A DNA stretch of 64,000 nucleotides, from NCBI GenBank assembly GCA_963995505.1, contig OZ023186.1, positions 1,116,001 to 1,180,000 of the forward strand. The letters run 5' to 3'. The notes under the pieces are model-generated. The model was not told the DNA's origin and made no database searches. It worked only from the letters and a program-made list of their open reading frames with translations. This document shows positions 53,491 through 64,000 of this stretch, piece by piece (positions within the stretch are counted from its first letter, which is position 1; every line of letters begins with the position of its first letter). Position numbers and translations under genes: made by a program. The stretch comes from Hypericum androsaemum (Eukaryota; Streptophyta; Magnoliopsida; Malpighiales; Hypericaceae).

Positions 53491-54099
53491 ATGTGACGTG
53501 CAATTACGGATATCTATTGCTATCAGAAGTGCGCATCACGCAAATTAATTAACTATATTCGTTTCTAGCTATCAAAAAAATAATAAATAACACCGAAAAA
53601 TTAATTAAAATTTTCTCTTCAGGATTGCATATGAGCTTAGAATTTTTTTGGTAAATATATATGAGCTTAGAATTTAACAATTATCATTCACACAATATTA
53701 TCTTCAAGATTACCACGTAGTTTTTACAATTTATCAAAATATTTGAAGTGTGGAAAATTGGTGCTTGGTATCCGAATGAACTTTTTTTATTTCACATAAT
53801 TTTTTGAGTTCTACATTGTGAGCTTGGTAAAATTAAAAGGTATTCCATGTGCGGATAACCAAACACCATCTTATCTCTATTCAAAAATTTTGACAAATTA
53901 AAAAAAAAAAGTTAGCACACCAGGCTACCAAGAAAAGGCGATCCAGATATTTTTTCTGTTTTTGAACTACTCATTTAAGAAAAATTGTTAATTGTTGTTC
54001 ATTTTGATTTTTTTATTAAATAATCCCCAATTCACATTACCACAACTTAAGCAAATCCAACTACCGATTTGACCAATTCGTATACTTTTTCGGATTTGG

Positions 54100-54925
54100 A
54101 TTCAGGGGGGACTACATAAAAATCATCCCCATGGTATGGACTAAATATGGGCCTTTAGATTTGATCAAATTCTTTTTTTACAGATCTGATGGCCAGAATT
54201 TGTTGAGAGTATTTTCGAGTTTTCATCCAAACATACTCATTAGGGTTTCACCAGTTTCCTATATAATCAAAAAAAAATCCCCACCCCCTCCTTCCCCGCC
54301 GCTCCCCAATCCCCCACCACTTTTTTCGTTAATTATTTGGCAAGAAGAAATGACCCATATGCTGTTTCGACTTTGATTATTGTTGGATTGATCGATTTCA
54401 TGTGGTTCTGATGATTTTGTATTTAAAGATTGGAACTTTATGTTGGTGTTTGGTTGTTTGTTTGAACTTAGTGCTTAAAATTCTAGCAAAAATTTATAGA
54501 TGAATGATACCAATATCCTAGAACGATGATACAAATATTCGAGAAGAATGTAACCAATACATTCAAATGGTATACATTTTCACTTATAATGGGATACCAA
54601 TATTGGAGAAGATGAAAACCAATATCACAGTGGAATGAAACCAATATCATAGTAGAATAAAACCAATGTCATAGTAGAATGAAACCAATAACATAGAAGA
54701 TGGAAACCAATATCATAGTAGAATGAAACCAATATCATAGCAGAATGAAACCAATAGCATAGAAGATGGAAATCAATATCCGAGAAAATGTAAACCAATA
54801 TTCTCATACTCGTATTTCCATAAATTGTATTATTTTGCTGATATTTTTTTAATTATTATATTTCCAATATTGCCCCTATCCCTTTCAGTGGGGATTATCT
54901 ATGTTCTCACTGAATTTGAAGTAGA
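54100..54925. mobile_element. TIR element containing a 24-bp minisatellite
   Basis: The left end GATTCAGGGGGGACTACATA... and the inverted right end AATTCAGTGAGAACATAGAT... both lead into 'aatC(A)TCCCCA'. The left end also matches, inverted, the right end of the MITE at 38884-39132. The interior includes a short C/T-rich stretch (54275-54320) and the array at 54480-54810. No transposase frame. Termini are approximate and no TSD was established. Confidence 0.5.
54480..54810. repeat. Minisatellite, about 12 units of about 24 bp
   Basis: Units of the form 'aatgaaaccaatatcatagtag', with variants 'aagatggaaaccaata' and 'aacatagaagat', occupy 54590-54800. More diverged units extend left to about 54500. 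The minus-strand open frame at 54625-54807 (IGFHLLCYWFHSAM type) is periodic and not a gene. Confidence 0.85.
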
Positions 54926-54929
54926 TTGC

Positions 54930-56430
54930 TTAACCATTGTGTTAATTAGAGGGGGACCCACAAACTTGTCTATCTAATTAATATAGGCTTCTACATGAAC
55001 ACATCTTGCGTATCGGCCACATGGAGTAAATTATATGATTCGAATACATTCGGACACATTAGTGCTCGGTTTAAGTGGAAGTCAACGTACGGTTTAAAAA
55101 AAAAAAATCAACAAGGCCTATTTTGTACTTAAACTTCGTTACTATAACTGTACAAGCGTTGACACTGCTTTAACTAGAATGTCTGATCTCAAAAACTACG
55201 AAGAAAATTATTGCAAGACGTTATATTGCTTAAATTTTAAGGTTTTCCAAAAAAATCATTGAAGAGACAATAAAAATACATTAGTGTCAATGTCTAGAGA
55301 AAATGTAAATGTCAATTTCTCGAGAAAATGTAAACAGCAAGTATCATCATGTTCAGACTAAGAATGGTCGCGGTGGTCTCAATCTATGAATGCACTTCTC
55401 GAGTGGGATTAGGAGATTAAGATACAGTATATATGGGAAAAAGTAAAATTATATAGTCCACCTATTTATGGCCTAGACATCTATTTTGACAAATTGAGTG
55501 GTGTTAGTCTTTTTTTTTTTGATAATTTTAGTGTTAGTCTTTCTCGTTATACTCATTTATGTATGCCAACATATAATTAATAAAAATTGGAGGATTAATT
55601 GGGCGTTGACATTTACCCAAAAAGTCGGAATGCACTATACAAACAAGACCTATTCCTCTACTTGAATTCACACTAGAGAATAGGGATATGGTTACCGTGG
55701 AGCAACATAGTTTAGAAATATACACAAATCCTCTCTACTTCGACCTCTCTCTTTTTTTAAATAGTCCTCTTTGTTAATACTCATATTACAAATTAAAATT
55801 TTCTCTTCTGATATTGCGAACACCAATTTCGGTAAAATTTTACCGCAGTAAAATTTATTGAAAAAATGTGTTATAGAAAAAGAGCACATCAATAGAGTGA
55901 ACCCTATCTTGATGTTAATGTCGTCCTATTCGACCTCTCTACCACCTCCTCTTCTCATTAGACCACTGTTAGACTTGAGACTTGAAATTCTAATAAGAAT
56001 CGTTTAGAAATATAATCACCAACTAATAGCTATTAAAAAATTGAATCTCCAAAACTAATAGTTTTTGTCGCGATAAAATAAGAAGGAAACAGAAATACTT
56101 GCTGTCTAATTTTAATAAGTAGATAAATATATTGCTCCTTGGTAATCATACACCGAGTAAATCTGCACGAAGTAAGAAACCTTCAAAGGCGAAGAGTGTG
56201 ATTGTGAACTTCTTTTACCGAGTCCAATTGTGATGGTCTCGGTTCATCTTTGATCTTGAAAATTAAGACTTATTCTTATACTTAGAATCAGGGATTGAAC
56301 TATCCCGGGGTGTTTTCTAATTTCTCTTGAGGGTTCAATTATAATTGGAGAGGTGAATTGTAATTATTTGAAAGAATAATATATATAATTTACTTATGAA
56401 TGACAATGGTCAAAATTCGGGTAGGATCTA
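54930..56430. other. Duplicated AT-rich intergenic DNA (copy C)
   Basis: Blocks match 4190-4440 and 5470-5560 (copy A) and 21180-21500 and 23500-23845 (copy B). No coding domain. The small minus-strand frames at 55534-55892 are composition-driven. Confidence 0.5.
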
Positions 56431-56454
56431 TAGGAGCCAGATTTATATCATCTT

Positions 56455-57044
56455 TGTGATACCCCATAAATAATATGTAAGGTCTGAAATATCTTAAGTG
56501 ATTTGATTGATACTATCTATATCAACAAGGTGCACCTTCTCTTATCGCACACATCTTGAGAGAACTCTAAGGTTAAACATACTTAACCTGGAGTAATCTT
56601 AGGACGAGTGATTTGTTCTATTTGAAATACTTAGATAATTTGATTGGTACTATCCATATCAATAAGGTGCACCTTCTTTTCTGTCACACATCTTGAGAGA
56701 ACTCTAAGGTTAAACGTGGTTGACTTGGAGTAGTCTTAGGATGGGTGACCTCGTGAAAAGTTTTCTAGGATACGTGTGAGTGAGGACAAAGCAAGCTGGA
56801 AAAGACTCATATTGGTCTGTGGAGACAGTTGGTCAGATGACGAGGAGTTACATTTGGTATCAGAGCAAAAATGATTATGGGATTGTTATGTGTACTATCT
56901 GATGCGACGAGGAGTTAACTTGGAGTAGTCTTAGGATGAGTGACCTGGGAAGTTTTCTGGAATGCGTGTGAGTGAGGACAAAGTACGGTGGAAAAGACAT
57001 GTGTTGGTCTGTGGAGACAGTCGGTCAGATCACGGGGCATTACA
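56455..57044 (+). mobile_element. Cassandra TRIM, copy with deleted internal/3' LTR junction
   Basis: The 5' LTR is 56455-56852 (TGTGATACC...GAGTTACA), unusually long because its first half is partly repeated. Two bases later comes TGGTATCAGAGC (56855-56866), an exact tRNA-iMet primer site. After about 60 bp the element jumps into the middle of the 3' LTR ('ttaacttggagtagtc') and ends at 57044. The LTR contains 'ctctaaggttaaacgtgg...ggagtagtcttaggatgggtgacctcg', corresponding to the A-box, intermediate element and C-box of plant 5S rRNA genes. Near-TSD ATCTT/CTCTT. Confidence 0.85.
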
Positions 57045-58700
57045 CTCTTTTTGTAGGGTGGACTCAAATTCTTACTCTTATCCTCTTTAAAATAGGATTT
57101 CGAACAGGATCCGAGTCCTAAAAAATCAGGTTGGATCACGGCGTTTTGAGGGCCATTTTATTTAAAATAATTTTATGTTAAAATAATTAAGCTAGGAGAT
57201 ACATGGTTCAAAGTCTCGCATGTGTCATGGTGCAAAAAATTTACCTTACAAAAAAAATTAAATTATCATTTGATTATTCTCAAATAACAAGGCATAATGT
57301 AATTGATTTGTTCATTAAAATAAATTAATATAATGAAACCAAACTGGTAAATAAAAAAATTAAAGTTGCCTAGGTTGAGAATTTGATATTGTGTTTAGTA
57401 ACTAATATACATATATATTATTTTAATATATTTAAAAAAATTGGGTAGGATCATGGCAAGGTCCTCTAGATTCATATTCATGTTCTTATTCTTTTCAAAT
57501 ATAAGGATTGAGGCATGATACGAGTCTAGACCTGGTCAAAGTCAACACGTCTTGAATCTTCGTATCTAAATCTGGATAAACCTTTAAGATAATGATATAA
57601 TAATTGTCATTTACAAAAAATGATATAACCTTAAAATGAAAGAGCGGGAGAAGTCTTAGGATGGGTGATCTCGTGAAAAGTTTTATAGGATGCGTGTGAG
57701 TGAGGACAAAGCACGCTGGAAAAGACTCATATTGGTTTGTGGAGAGAGTTGGTCAGATCACGAGGAGTTACATTTGGTATCAGTGCAAAAATAATTATGG
57801 GATTGTTATGTGTACTATCTGGTGCGACGAGGATGTCGCGTATTTAAGGAGGGGTGAATGTGATACTTCGTAAATGATTTGTTCTGTCTAAAATTTCTGA
57901 AGTAATTTGATTGGTACTATCCATATCAACAATGTGCACCTTCTTTTCTGGCACACATCTTGAGAGAACTTCAAGGTTAAACGTGCTTAATTTAGAGTAG
58001 TCTTAGGATGAGTGACCTGTGAAGTTTTCTGGAATGCGTGTGAGTGAGGACAAAGTACTGTGGAAAAGACCCGTGTTGGTCTGTGGAGACAGTCGGTCAG
58101 ATCACGGGGCATTACACTCTTTTTGTAGGGTAAACTCAAATTCTTACTCTTATCCTCTTTAAAATAGAGTTTCGAACAGGATCTGAGTCCTAAAAAATCA
58201 GGTTGGATCACGGCGTTCTGAGGGCCATTTTCTTTAAAATAATTTTATGTTAAAATAATTAAGCTAGGAGGTATAGGGTTCAAAGTCTCGCATGTGTTAT
58301 GGTGCAAAAAATTCACCTTACAAAAAAAATTAAATTATCATTTGATTGTTCTCAAATAACAAGACATAATGTAATTGATTTGTTCATTAAAATAAATCAA
58401 TAATGAAACCAAACAAGTAAATAAAAAAATAAAGTTGACTAGGTTGAGAATTTGTTATTGTGTTTAGTAACTAATATGCATATATATTATTTTAGGATCA
58501 TGGCAAGATTCTCTAGATTCATATCCATTCTCTTATTCTTTTAAAATATAAAGATTGAGGCATGATACGAGTCTAGACCTGGTCAAAGTTAACACGTCTT
58601 GAATTTTCATATCTGAATCTGGATAGACCTTTAAGATAATGATTTAATAATTGTCATTTACTTACGTGGTAAATACACTCAACTAATTTAGAAAAAACAC
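56736..58700. repeat. Tandem duplication of about 1 kb including Cassandra and flank
   Basis: 56736-57650 and about 57660-58700 are direct copies. The offset is 924 bp in the 5' LTR part and 1072 bp from the 3' LTR onward (for example 57044 and 58116 are equivalent ends). The 148-bp difference is the Cassandra internal/3' LTR segment lost from the first copy. Flank phrases such as 'tagggt.gactcaaattcttact', 'tttcgaacaggat' and 'gagtctagacctggtcaaag' are repeated. Breakpoints inside the LTRs suggest unequal LTR recombination. Confidence 0.9.
57660..58116 (+). mobile_element. Cassandra TRIM, second copy with complete 3' LTR
   Basis: It has a partial 5' LTR (57660 to about 57774), a primer site with one change (TGGTATCAGTGC), an 85-bp spacer ending in the polypurine tract AAGGAGGGGTGAA, and a complete 258-bp 3' LTR 57859-58116 (TGTGATACTTCG...GCATTACA). 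The 5S-like boxes are at about 57965-58040. Non-coding. Confidence 0.85.
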
Positions 58701-59007
58701 CTTCATCGTAATAATGGAGAGGATAACAAGAGGAACAAAGTCAAAAGCGAAACCCTGGAGACTCAAGTATTTAAAAAGTTTTGGGATAACATTCAATTTT
58801 TATATGACTTGTTATCCTGATGTGCACTAAACTAACTAATTTATATTCAATTCAGTTAGGACTGTTGAAATGTGACAATGTTCTCTTAACAAATATTTAG
58901 TACTGTTAAAATTGTACCAATAATTATTTAGATTAACTGATAAAATAATTATTATAATTTAACAAGGTCTCTAATTTGAGTACATGGGAATTTAGGAGTG
59001 TTAAATA
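58700..59007. other. AT-rich DNA shared with copy A
   Basis: Resembles 2790-3180 ('agtatt.aaaaagttttgggata', 'gtgcactaaactaactaat', 'aacaaatattta'). Nothing coding. Confidence 0.45.
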
Positions 59008-59593
59008 TGTTGGGTTTAAATGCATAATTAATACATTTGGACCAAGCTGAAAGGCCCAAGCTGAAAAGCCCAAGCTGAGAAAGGGAATACCACATCGGAA
59101 ATTGCAAGAAATTTTTTCCTATTTATAAGGAAAAGCTCCAAGCTGGTGTAACATTAAATGTTCCACCTGAAGAGCTGACCGAGACTGCCTGCGAGGATGG
59201 TGCGAAGTACCATCCGAGCACGAGCACGCGCACGTGCGTGTGCGTGTGGGCATGGCGCATTGGACGCAGGTCACAATGGGCGCTTTGTGGCGCACTTGGC
59301 ACTTCCCTGCCTCCTCCAGCCTATAAATAGGCCTGCCCCCTTGCCATTTAATCCATCCCAGCAGCAAGTGCATCCATAAGCATTGTTGTCTTCTCCTCTC
59401 CCCCCATTCTTCACTTACGCATAGCCCGTCCGAAAGTTCTGGGTATATAAGGGTTCGCCCGAAAGTTTCGAGATACGTGTGCAACGTTCTTAGAAATGCC
59501 CGAACAGTCATTGTATCTTAGGGACGATTGCCGTAGCCCGTACTGCATTGAAATATACGGGGCAATCTCGTCTTACGGAGAAAGTGTCCAACA
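59008..59593 (+). repeat. 5' LTR of the terminal Copia element
   Basis: TGTTGGGTTTAAATG...GTGTCCAACA, with complementary TGTTGG/CCAACA ends. TATA-like 'cctataaataggcc' at about 59320 and a GC-rich upstream part with GCACGTGCGTGTG-type repeats (59215-59250). The 3' partner lies beyond the window. Confidence 0.7.
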
Positions 59594-59677
59594 CTTGCCT
59601 TGACTGCAGTAGATCCCAATCAAGTACACCGAACCCTCTGAAAATAACAATCGTAAGACGAAATTGTGTACTTGAAG

Positions 59678-62600
59678 ATGGCATCAACAAGCTCAGCACC
59701 AATGCCAGCGATCTCGGGAACTATCCACGCCGAAAGGCCGGCCAAGTTCAACGGTACCGAATTCAAGAGGTGGCAACAGAAGATGACGTTCTATTTGACC
59801 AAGCTCAACCTAGTTCGGTTCCTGAAAGAGGAAGCACCGAAGATAGCAGAAAATGAGACGGATCAACAGAAGATCAACGCTCTCGAAGCATGGAGTCACA
59901 GCAACTTCCTGTGCCGGAACTACGTTTTGAATGGACTAGACGACATGCTCTACAACATCTATGCGGTAACCAAGACTGCTAAGGAGCTGTGGAGTCCACT
60001 CGAGAAGAAGTACAAAACAGAGGATGCCGGGACAAAAAAATTTATTGTCAGACGATTCCTCGAGTTCAAGATGGTGGACTCCAAGAAGATCATCGACCAA
60101 GTACAGGAGTTGCAGCTGATCCTTCACGAGATCCAAGTCGAAGGGATGCAACTCAGCGAGTCTTTCCAAGTAGCTGCGATGATCGAGAAGCTCCCCCCAC
60201 TCTGGAAGGACTTCAAGAGCTACCTCAAATACAAGAGGAAGGACATGGGCCTAGAAGACCTGATAGTGAGACTTAGGATCGAGGAAGACAATCGAAAGCC
60301 CGAAGTCAAGCAATGCAAGGCCAACTCTGAGACCACCGTGCACCTCGCCGAGGGAAAAGGTGGCAAGAAGAGGAAGAAGTCCGGGGATAAGCAGGAGAAA
60401 CAAGAGCCCAAGAAGAAAAAGAACAAGAAGATCAAGGGCGATTGCTACAACTGCAGTAAACCCGGCCACATGGCTAAGGACTGTCGCCAGCCGAAGAAGG
60501 ACGACCAAGGAAAGGCTAACCTGGCTGAAGACTTGTCTCAAATGGATCTGTCAGCCGTGGTGTTTGAAGCCAACCTGGTGGACAATCCGAGAGAGTGGTT
60601 CGTGGACACAGGAGCTACCCACCACATCTACTCGGACAAGGAGATGTTCTCGAGCTATATCCCGATCACCGGCCGAAAGCTGTTCATGGGAAATTCTGCA
60701 ACGTCCAAGATCGTCGGTCTGGGTAAGGTGGTTCTGAAGCTGACCTCAGGAAAGGAGCTGACCCTCAAGGATGTGATGCATGTCCCAGACATCCGCAAGA
60801 ACTTAGTTTCCGGCTCACTGTTAAGCAAAGCCGGTCTTAAGCTTGTATTTGAGGCTGATAAGTTTGTACTGACCAAAGCGGGTCAATTCATAGGAAATGG
60901 TTATCTAAAAAAGGAACTATTTAAGATGAATGTAATAACTATACATCGCACCTTTAACAATGAAAATAAAGTTAACGCTTCTTCTTACTTGGCCGAGTGT
61001 TCTAATTTATGGCATAGTAGATTAGGACACGTAAATTTAAACTCGCTAAGAAAGTTAGTAAGTTTAAATTTATTACCGAATCTAGAATTCAACCCATCTG
61101 ATAAATGTAAAGCATGTGTGGAGGCTAAAATGACCAAAGCACCTTTCCATTTGGTGGAAAGAAGTACTACACCTTTAGAGTTAATTCATACGGACACTTG
61201 CGATATGAAACACGTGCAAACTAAAGGCGGGAAGAAATACTTCATCACATTTATCGATGACTGCACGAGATATTGTTACTTATATCTCCTAAAAGGCAAA
61301 GACGAAGCTCTTGATGCCTTTAAGAGATATAAGAATGAGGTTGAAAATTAACTCAGCGTAAAAATCAAAATGATCCGAAGTGATCGAGGGGGAGAATATG
61401 TAGCTCCGTTTGATGAACTCTCTCAAGAACATGGTATTATTCATCAGACGACTGCTCCATACTCACCTCAATCGAATGGCGTAGCTGAATATAAAAATCA
61501 AACTCTTAAGGAGATGATGAACGCTATGTTGATTAGCTCGAGCTTACCTCAGAATATGTGGGGGAAAGTTGTGCTCTCAGCTAACCACATTCTAAACAAG
61601 TTGTCACACAAGAAAAGGGATAAAACCCCATATGAACTATGGAAAGTAAAGAAGCCTTCCTACGGTTACCTTAAAGTGTGGGGGTCCCTAGCAAAGGTCG
61701 AAGTACCTAAGCCTAAGCAGGTGAGAATAGGACCCAAGACCATTGATTGTATCTTTATCGAATATGCGCAAAATAGTAGTGCTTATCAATTTTTGGTGCA
61801 TAAATCTGAAAACCCTGAGATAAATGCGGGAATGGTCATAGAATCAAGGAATGCAACGTTCTTTGAGAATAGCTTTCCTAATAAGGAAAGAAAGAAAGGA
61901 AGTCCAAAGAAAAGGGCTCACGAGACTACACAAGGGTCAAATCAAAAAGATGATGAACTTAGACGCAGTAAACGGACAAAGGTAACCAAATCCTTTGGTC
62001 TGGATTATCTAACCTATGCGTTAGAAGATGAACCTAGGATAATCTAAGAGGCATTGTCCAGTCCAGATGCTCCTCTCTGGAAGGAAGCTATCAATAGTGA
62101 GATAGAATCTATTATGCAAAACCACACGTAGAAAATCGTGGATCTCCCACCGGGCTGCAAATCTTTGGGATACAGGTGGATCCTAAAAAGGAAATATAAA
62201 GCTGATGGATCAATCGACAAGTACAAAGCTCGATTGGTAGCTAAGGGGTTCAAACAGAAGGAGGGATATAATTTTTTTGACACGTATTCACCGGTCACAA
62301 GAATCACATCAATTAGAGTACTCATAGCTGTTGCGGCACTCTATAACCTCGAGATCTACCAAATGGATGTAAAAATAGCTTTCCTAAAAGGAGGACTGGA
62401 AGAGGAGATATACATGGAGCAACCTGAAGGGTTTGTGGCTCCCGGTCAAGAGCATAAAGTGTGTCGGCTAGTCAAGTCATTATACAGGCTAAAACAAGTG
62501 CCAAAACAGTGGCACGAGAAATTTGACAGGACAATGCTGTCGAATAGATTTAAGATCAATGAGTGCGATAAATGTGTTTACATTAAGAGCACACCTGAAG

Positions 62601-63571
62601 CTTACGTAATTGTATGTCTCTACGTAGATAACTTACTAATTATGGGAAGCAATAAAGAGGTTATTGTGAAAACTAAGAACATGTTAATGGACCACTTTGA
62701 CATGAAAGATATGGGTCTGGCAGATGTCATACTAGGAATAAAAATCTCTAGAAAAGCTGACAAAATTATCTTGACTCAATCCCACTACGTGGAAAGCGTG
62801 CTCAAGAAATTTGAAGCTTTTGACAAACCTCCGGTTAAGACTCCAGTAGATTTGAATCTACACTTAGCCAAGAATCGAGGGGACCCAGTATCTCAACTGA
62901 GGTATGCGCAAATTATTGGGAGTTTGATGTATTTAACAAACTGCACACGTCCCGATATTGCGTACTAAGTTAGTAAGCTTAGTAGATTCACAAGTAATCC
63001 AGGGAAGGATCACTGGCTAGCTCTGGAAAGGGTTTTACGATATTTAAAATATACCATAAACTATGGCATACATTATGCTAAATATCCAGCTGTATTAGAA
63101 GGATACAGTGACGCAAACTGGATATCAGACACTAAGGACTCCAAATCCACAAGTGGATACATATTCACCATAGGAGGAGGAGCTGTGTCTTGAAAGTCCT
63201 CTAAACAAACATGCATAGCTCAATCCACCATGGAGTCGGAGTTTATAGCATTAGACAAAGCTGGGGAAGAAGCTGAATAGCTCAGAAACTTCCTAGAGGA
63301 TATTCCATGCTGGAGCAAACCGGTGCCTCCCGTATTGATACATTGTGATAGCATGTCTGCAATCGGGAGAGTACAAAGTACAATGTACAACGAAAAGTCT
63401 CAACATATCCGTCGGAGATATAATACCGTTAGACTGTTGATCTCTAATGGGGTGATCACCATTAATTACGTAAAGTCCAAGGATAACTTAGCTGATCCTT
63501 TTACGAAAGGAATCAATAGAGATCAAATGTACAATGCAGTAAGGGCAATGGGATTAAAATCCACACACTAA
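59678..63571 (+). pseudogene. Copia gag-pol polyprotein with six in-frame stops, no frameshift
   Basis: Gag (from 59678, [17 protein letters not shown]) leads to a Lys-rich stretch and the zinc knuckle [14 protein letters not shown] at about 60450. Protease is [11 protein letters not shown], with Asp in DTG. GAG-pre-integrase is [11 protein letters not shown]. The integrase catalytic triad is visible (HTDTCDM; IRSDRGGEY; SNGVAEYKNQ, with Glu in place). RT runs from 62150 (YKARLVAKGFKQKEGY; EEEIYMEQPEGF), but its active-site box is YVDN where YVDD is required. RNase H has STSGYIF and DSMSAIGRV. Stops: TAA 61349, TAA 62045, TAG 62129, TAA 62966, TGA 63191, TAG 63278. At 62129, 63191 and 63278 they replace Trp codons of the family pattern. 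Confidence 0.88.
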
Positions 63572-64000
63572 AGAACATCCATAGCGGTAACTCAACCATG
63601 ATGAGTGGAGATCCCACAAACTTGGTTCAATGAGACAACTAAGTTATGGAGGGTTCAATTAATCACCTGGAACCTATCTCATTCTCAGAAGCTGCCCAGG
63701 TGTTAATCTGCAGATGTGTGGTAAGGTTAAGCATTACGCTTTTAATGATTCCTATACCATGATAAAGGTAGAGTATGGCAGGATACTCCTGATAGGAGAT
63801 CATCTATGTAAGTGTGAAGTGAGGCCGCTTCAAATGGAAAAAACACCTATGAATCCAAGATACGGTCCATGGCCGAAACAGACACAACGTGAGAACCCAA
63901 ATATACTAGGGTTATTATTGTGTAAATGTTATTGTCTTGGTTTACGCCAAAAGCTGACGATTCAAGACATCACGTTCACCGAGTAGCGAGTAAATCCGAT
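63572..64000 (+). other. Copia 3' untranslated region
   Basis: No polypurine tract or LTR start (TGTTGGG) is reached before the window ends. An open frame at 63714-63986 has no domain. Confidence 0.6.

Larger units (their letters stand above)
45095..56300. repeat. Segmental-duplication copy C (downstream of the live gene)
   Basis: Contains the same ordered blocks as copies A and B. Private insertions in this copy are the Copia (45472-51230), the hAT (52874-53424, inside a LINE tail) and the TIR/minisatellite element (about 54100-54925). At about 53562 and about 53775 it preserves uninterrupted versions of sites that are occupied in copy B by the LTR element at 16624 and the MULE at 19482. 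Confidence 0.7.
59008..64000 (+). mobile_element. Ty1/Copia element, 3' end outside window
   Basis: LTR, leader (59594-59677), gag-pol (59678-63571) and the beginning of the untranslated region before the 3' LTR (63572-64000) are present. The reading frame is unbroken by indels but carries six stops. No target repeat can be checked because the right end is missing. The primer site after the LTR is not the canonical tRNA-Met match. Confidence 0.85.

Noticed and set aside
54480..54810. CRISPR-like array
   Set aside because: Units are contiguous degenerate minisatellite repeats with no unique spacers, in a plant nuclear context.
56570..56770. Functional 5S rRNA gene
   Set aside because: Only the promoter-box part of 5S is recognisable, it is diverged, and it sits inside an LTR with adjacent tRNA primer site. 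This is the known Cassandra architecture.
56855..56866. tRNA-Met gene
   Set aside because: Only the 12-nt primer-binding complement is present; no cloverleaf can be drawn.
59119..59511. Minus-strand open frame of 130 codons
   Set aside because: Lies entirely within the 5' LTR of the terminal Copia and has no recognisable domain.

Overview
This window is nuclear DNA from a flowering plant, probably a eudicot. The evidence is an intron-rich chloroplast-targeted UbiA-type aromatic prenyltransferase gene with plant GT-AG introns, Cassandra TRIM elements carrying 5S-rRNA-like sequence, plant Ty1/Copia and Ty3/Gypsy retrotransposons, L1-type LINEs with a C-terminal RNase H, and MULE and hAT elements. 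The species cannot be told from the sequence. By far the largest part is mobile DNA and its debris. There are no operons, CRISPR arrays or credible rRNA/tRNA genes.

The one gene that reads as intact is a ten-exon UbiA prenyltransferase on the + strand (41783-45094, 410 or 414 aa). It has a Ser/Arg-rich N-terminus and both Asp-rich metal/diphosphate motifs. Two relatives lie upstream in the same orientation. The copy at 28484-31263 keeps nine recognisable exons but has two nonsense codons, a lost splice donor and a lost catalytic Asp. The copy at 13110-13612 is a short fragment that still contains introns and has a large internal deletion. Together they form a local prenyltransferase family with one survivor.

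Layout. 0-1.1 kb: right end of a MULE-like element with a carboxylesterase fragment. 1.2-1.8 kb: a Cassandra TRIM. 2-5.7 kb: LINE tails and a Pack-MULE (4475-5368, perfect 9-bp TSD) holding a GT47/exostosin fragment. 7-10.8 kb: a decayed LINE lacking its RT. 11.6-13.1 kb: LTR relic and an unassigned coding relic. 13.1-23.8 kb: prenyltransferase fragment plus downstream DNA, carrying a 2.6-kb LTR element, a second MULE and a FAR1-domain relic. 23.8-27.9 kb: a Copia element with two unrelated LTRs beside a Gypsy 5' end. 28.5-31.3 kb: the dead prenyltransferase. 31.8-36.5 kb: a Gypsy element inserted inside a LINE RNase H domain. 37-40.5 kb: minisatellites, a MITE and a third MULE. 41.8-45.1 kb: the live gene. 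45.5-51.2 kb: a young minus-strand Copia. 51.7-56.3 kb: LINE tails, a hAT element and a minisatellite-bearing TIR element. 56.4-58.7 kb: tandemly duplicated Cassandra. 59.0 kb to the end: a Copia that runs off the window.

A larger pattern is visible. Blocks of the same single-copy-looking sequence recur in the same order downstream of the live gene (45.1-56.3 kb), downstream of the 13-kb fragment (13.6-23.8 kb) and, without its gene, at about 2-5.7 kb. This points to tandem segmental duplication of 'prenyltransferase + ~10 kb downstream', followed by independent transposon insertion in each copy. In several cases one copy preserves the empty site of an insertion in another. I found no clearly new biological system. 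The most informative features are the gene family's decay, the dated nested insertions and the chimeric mobile elements.
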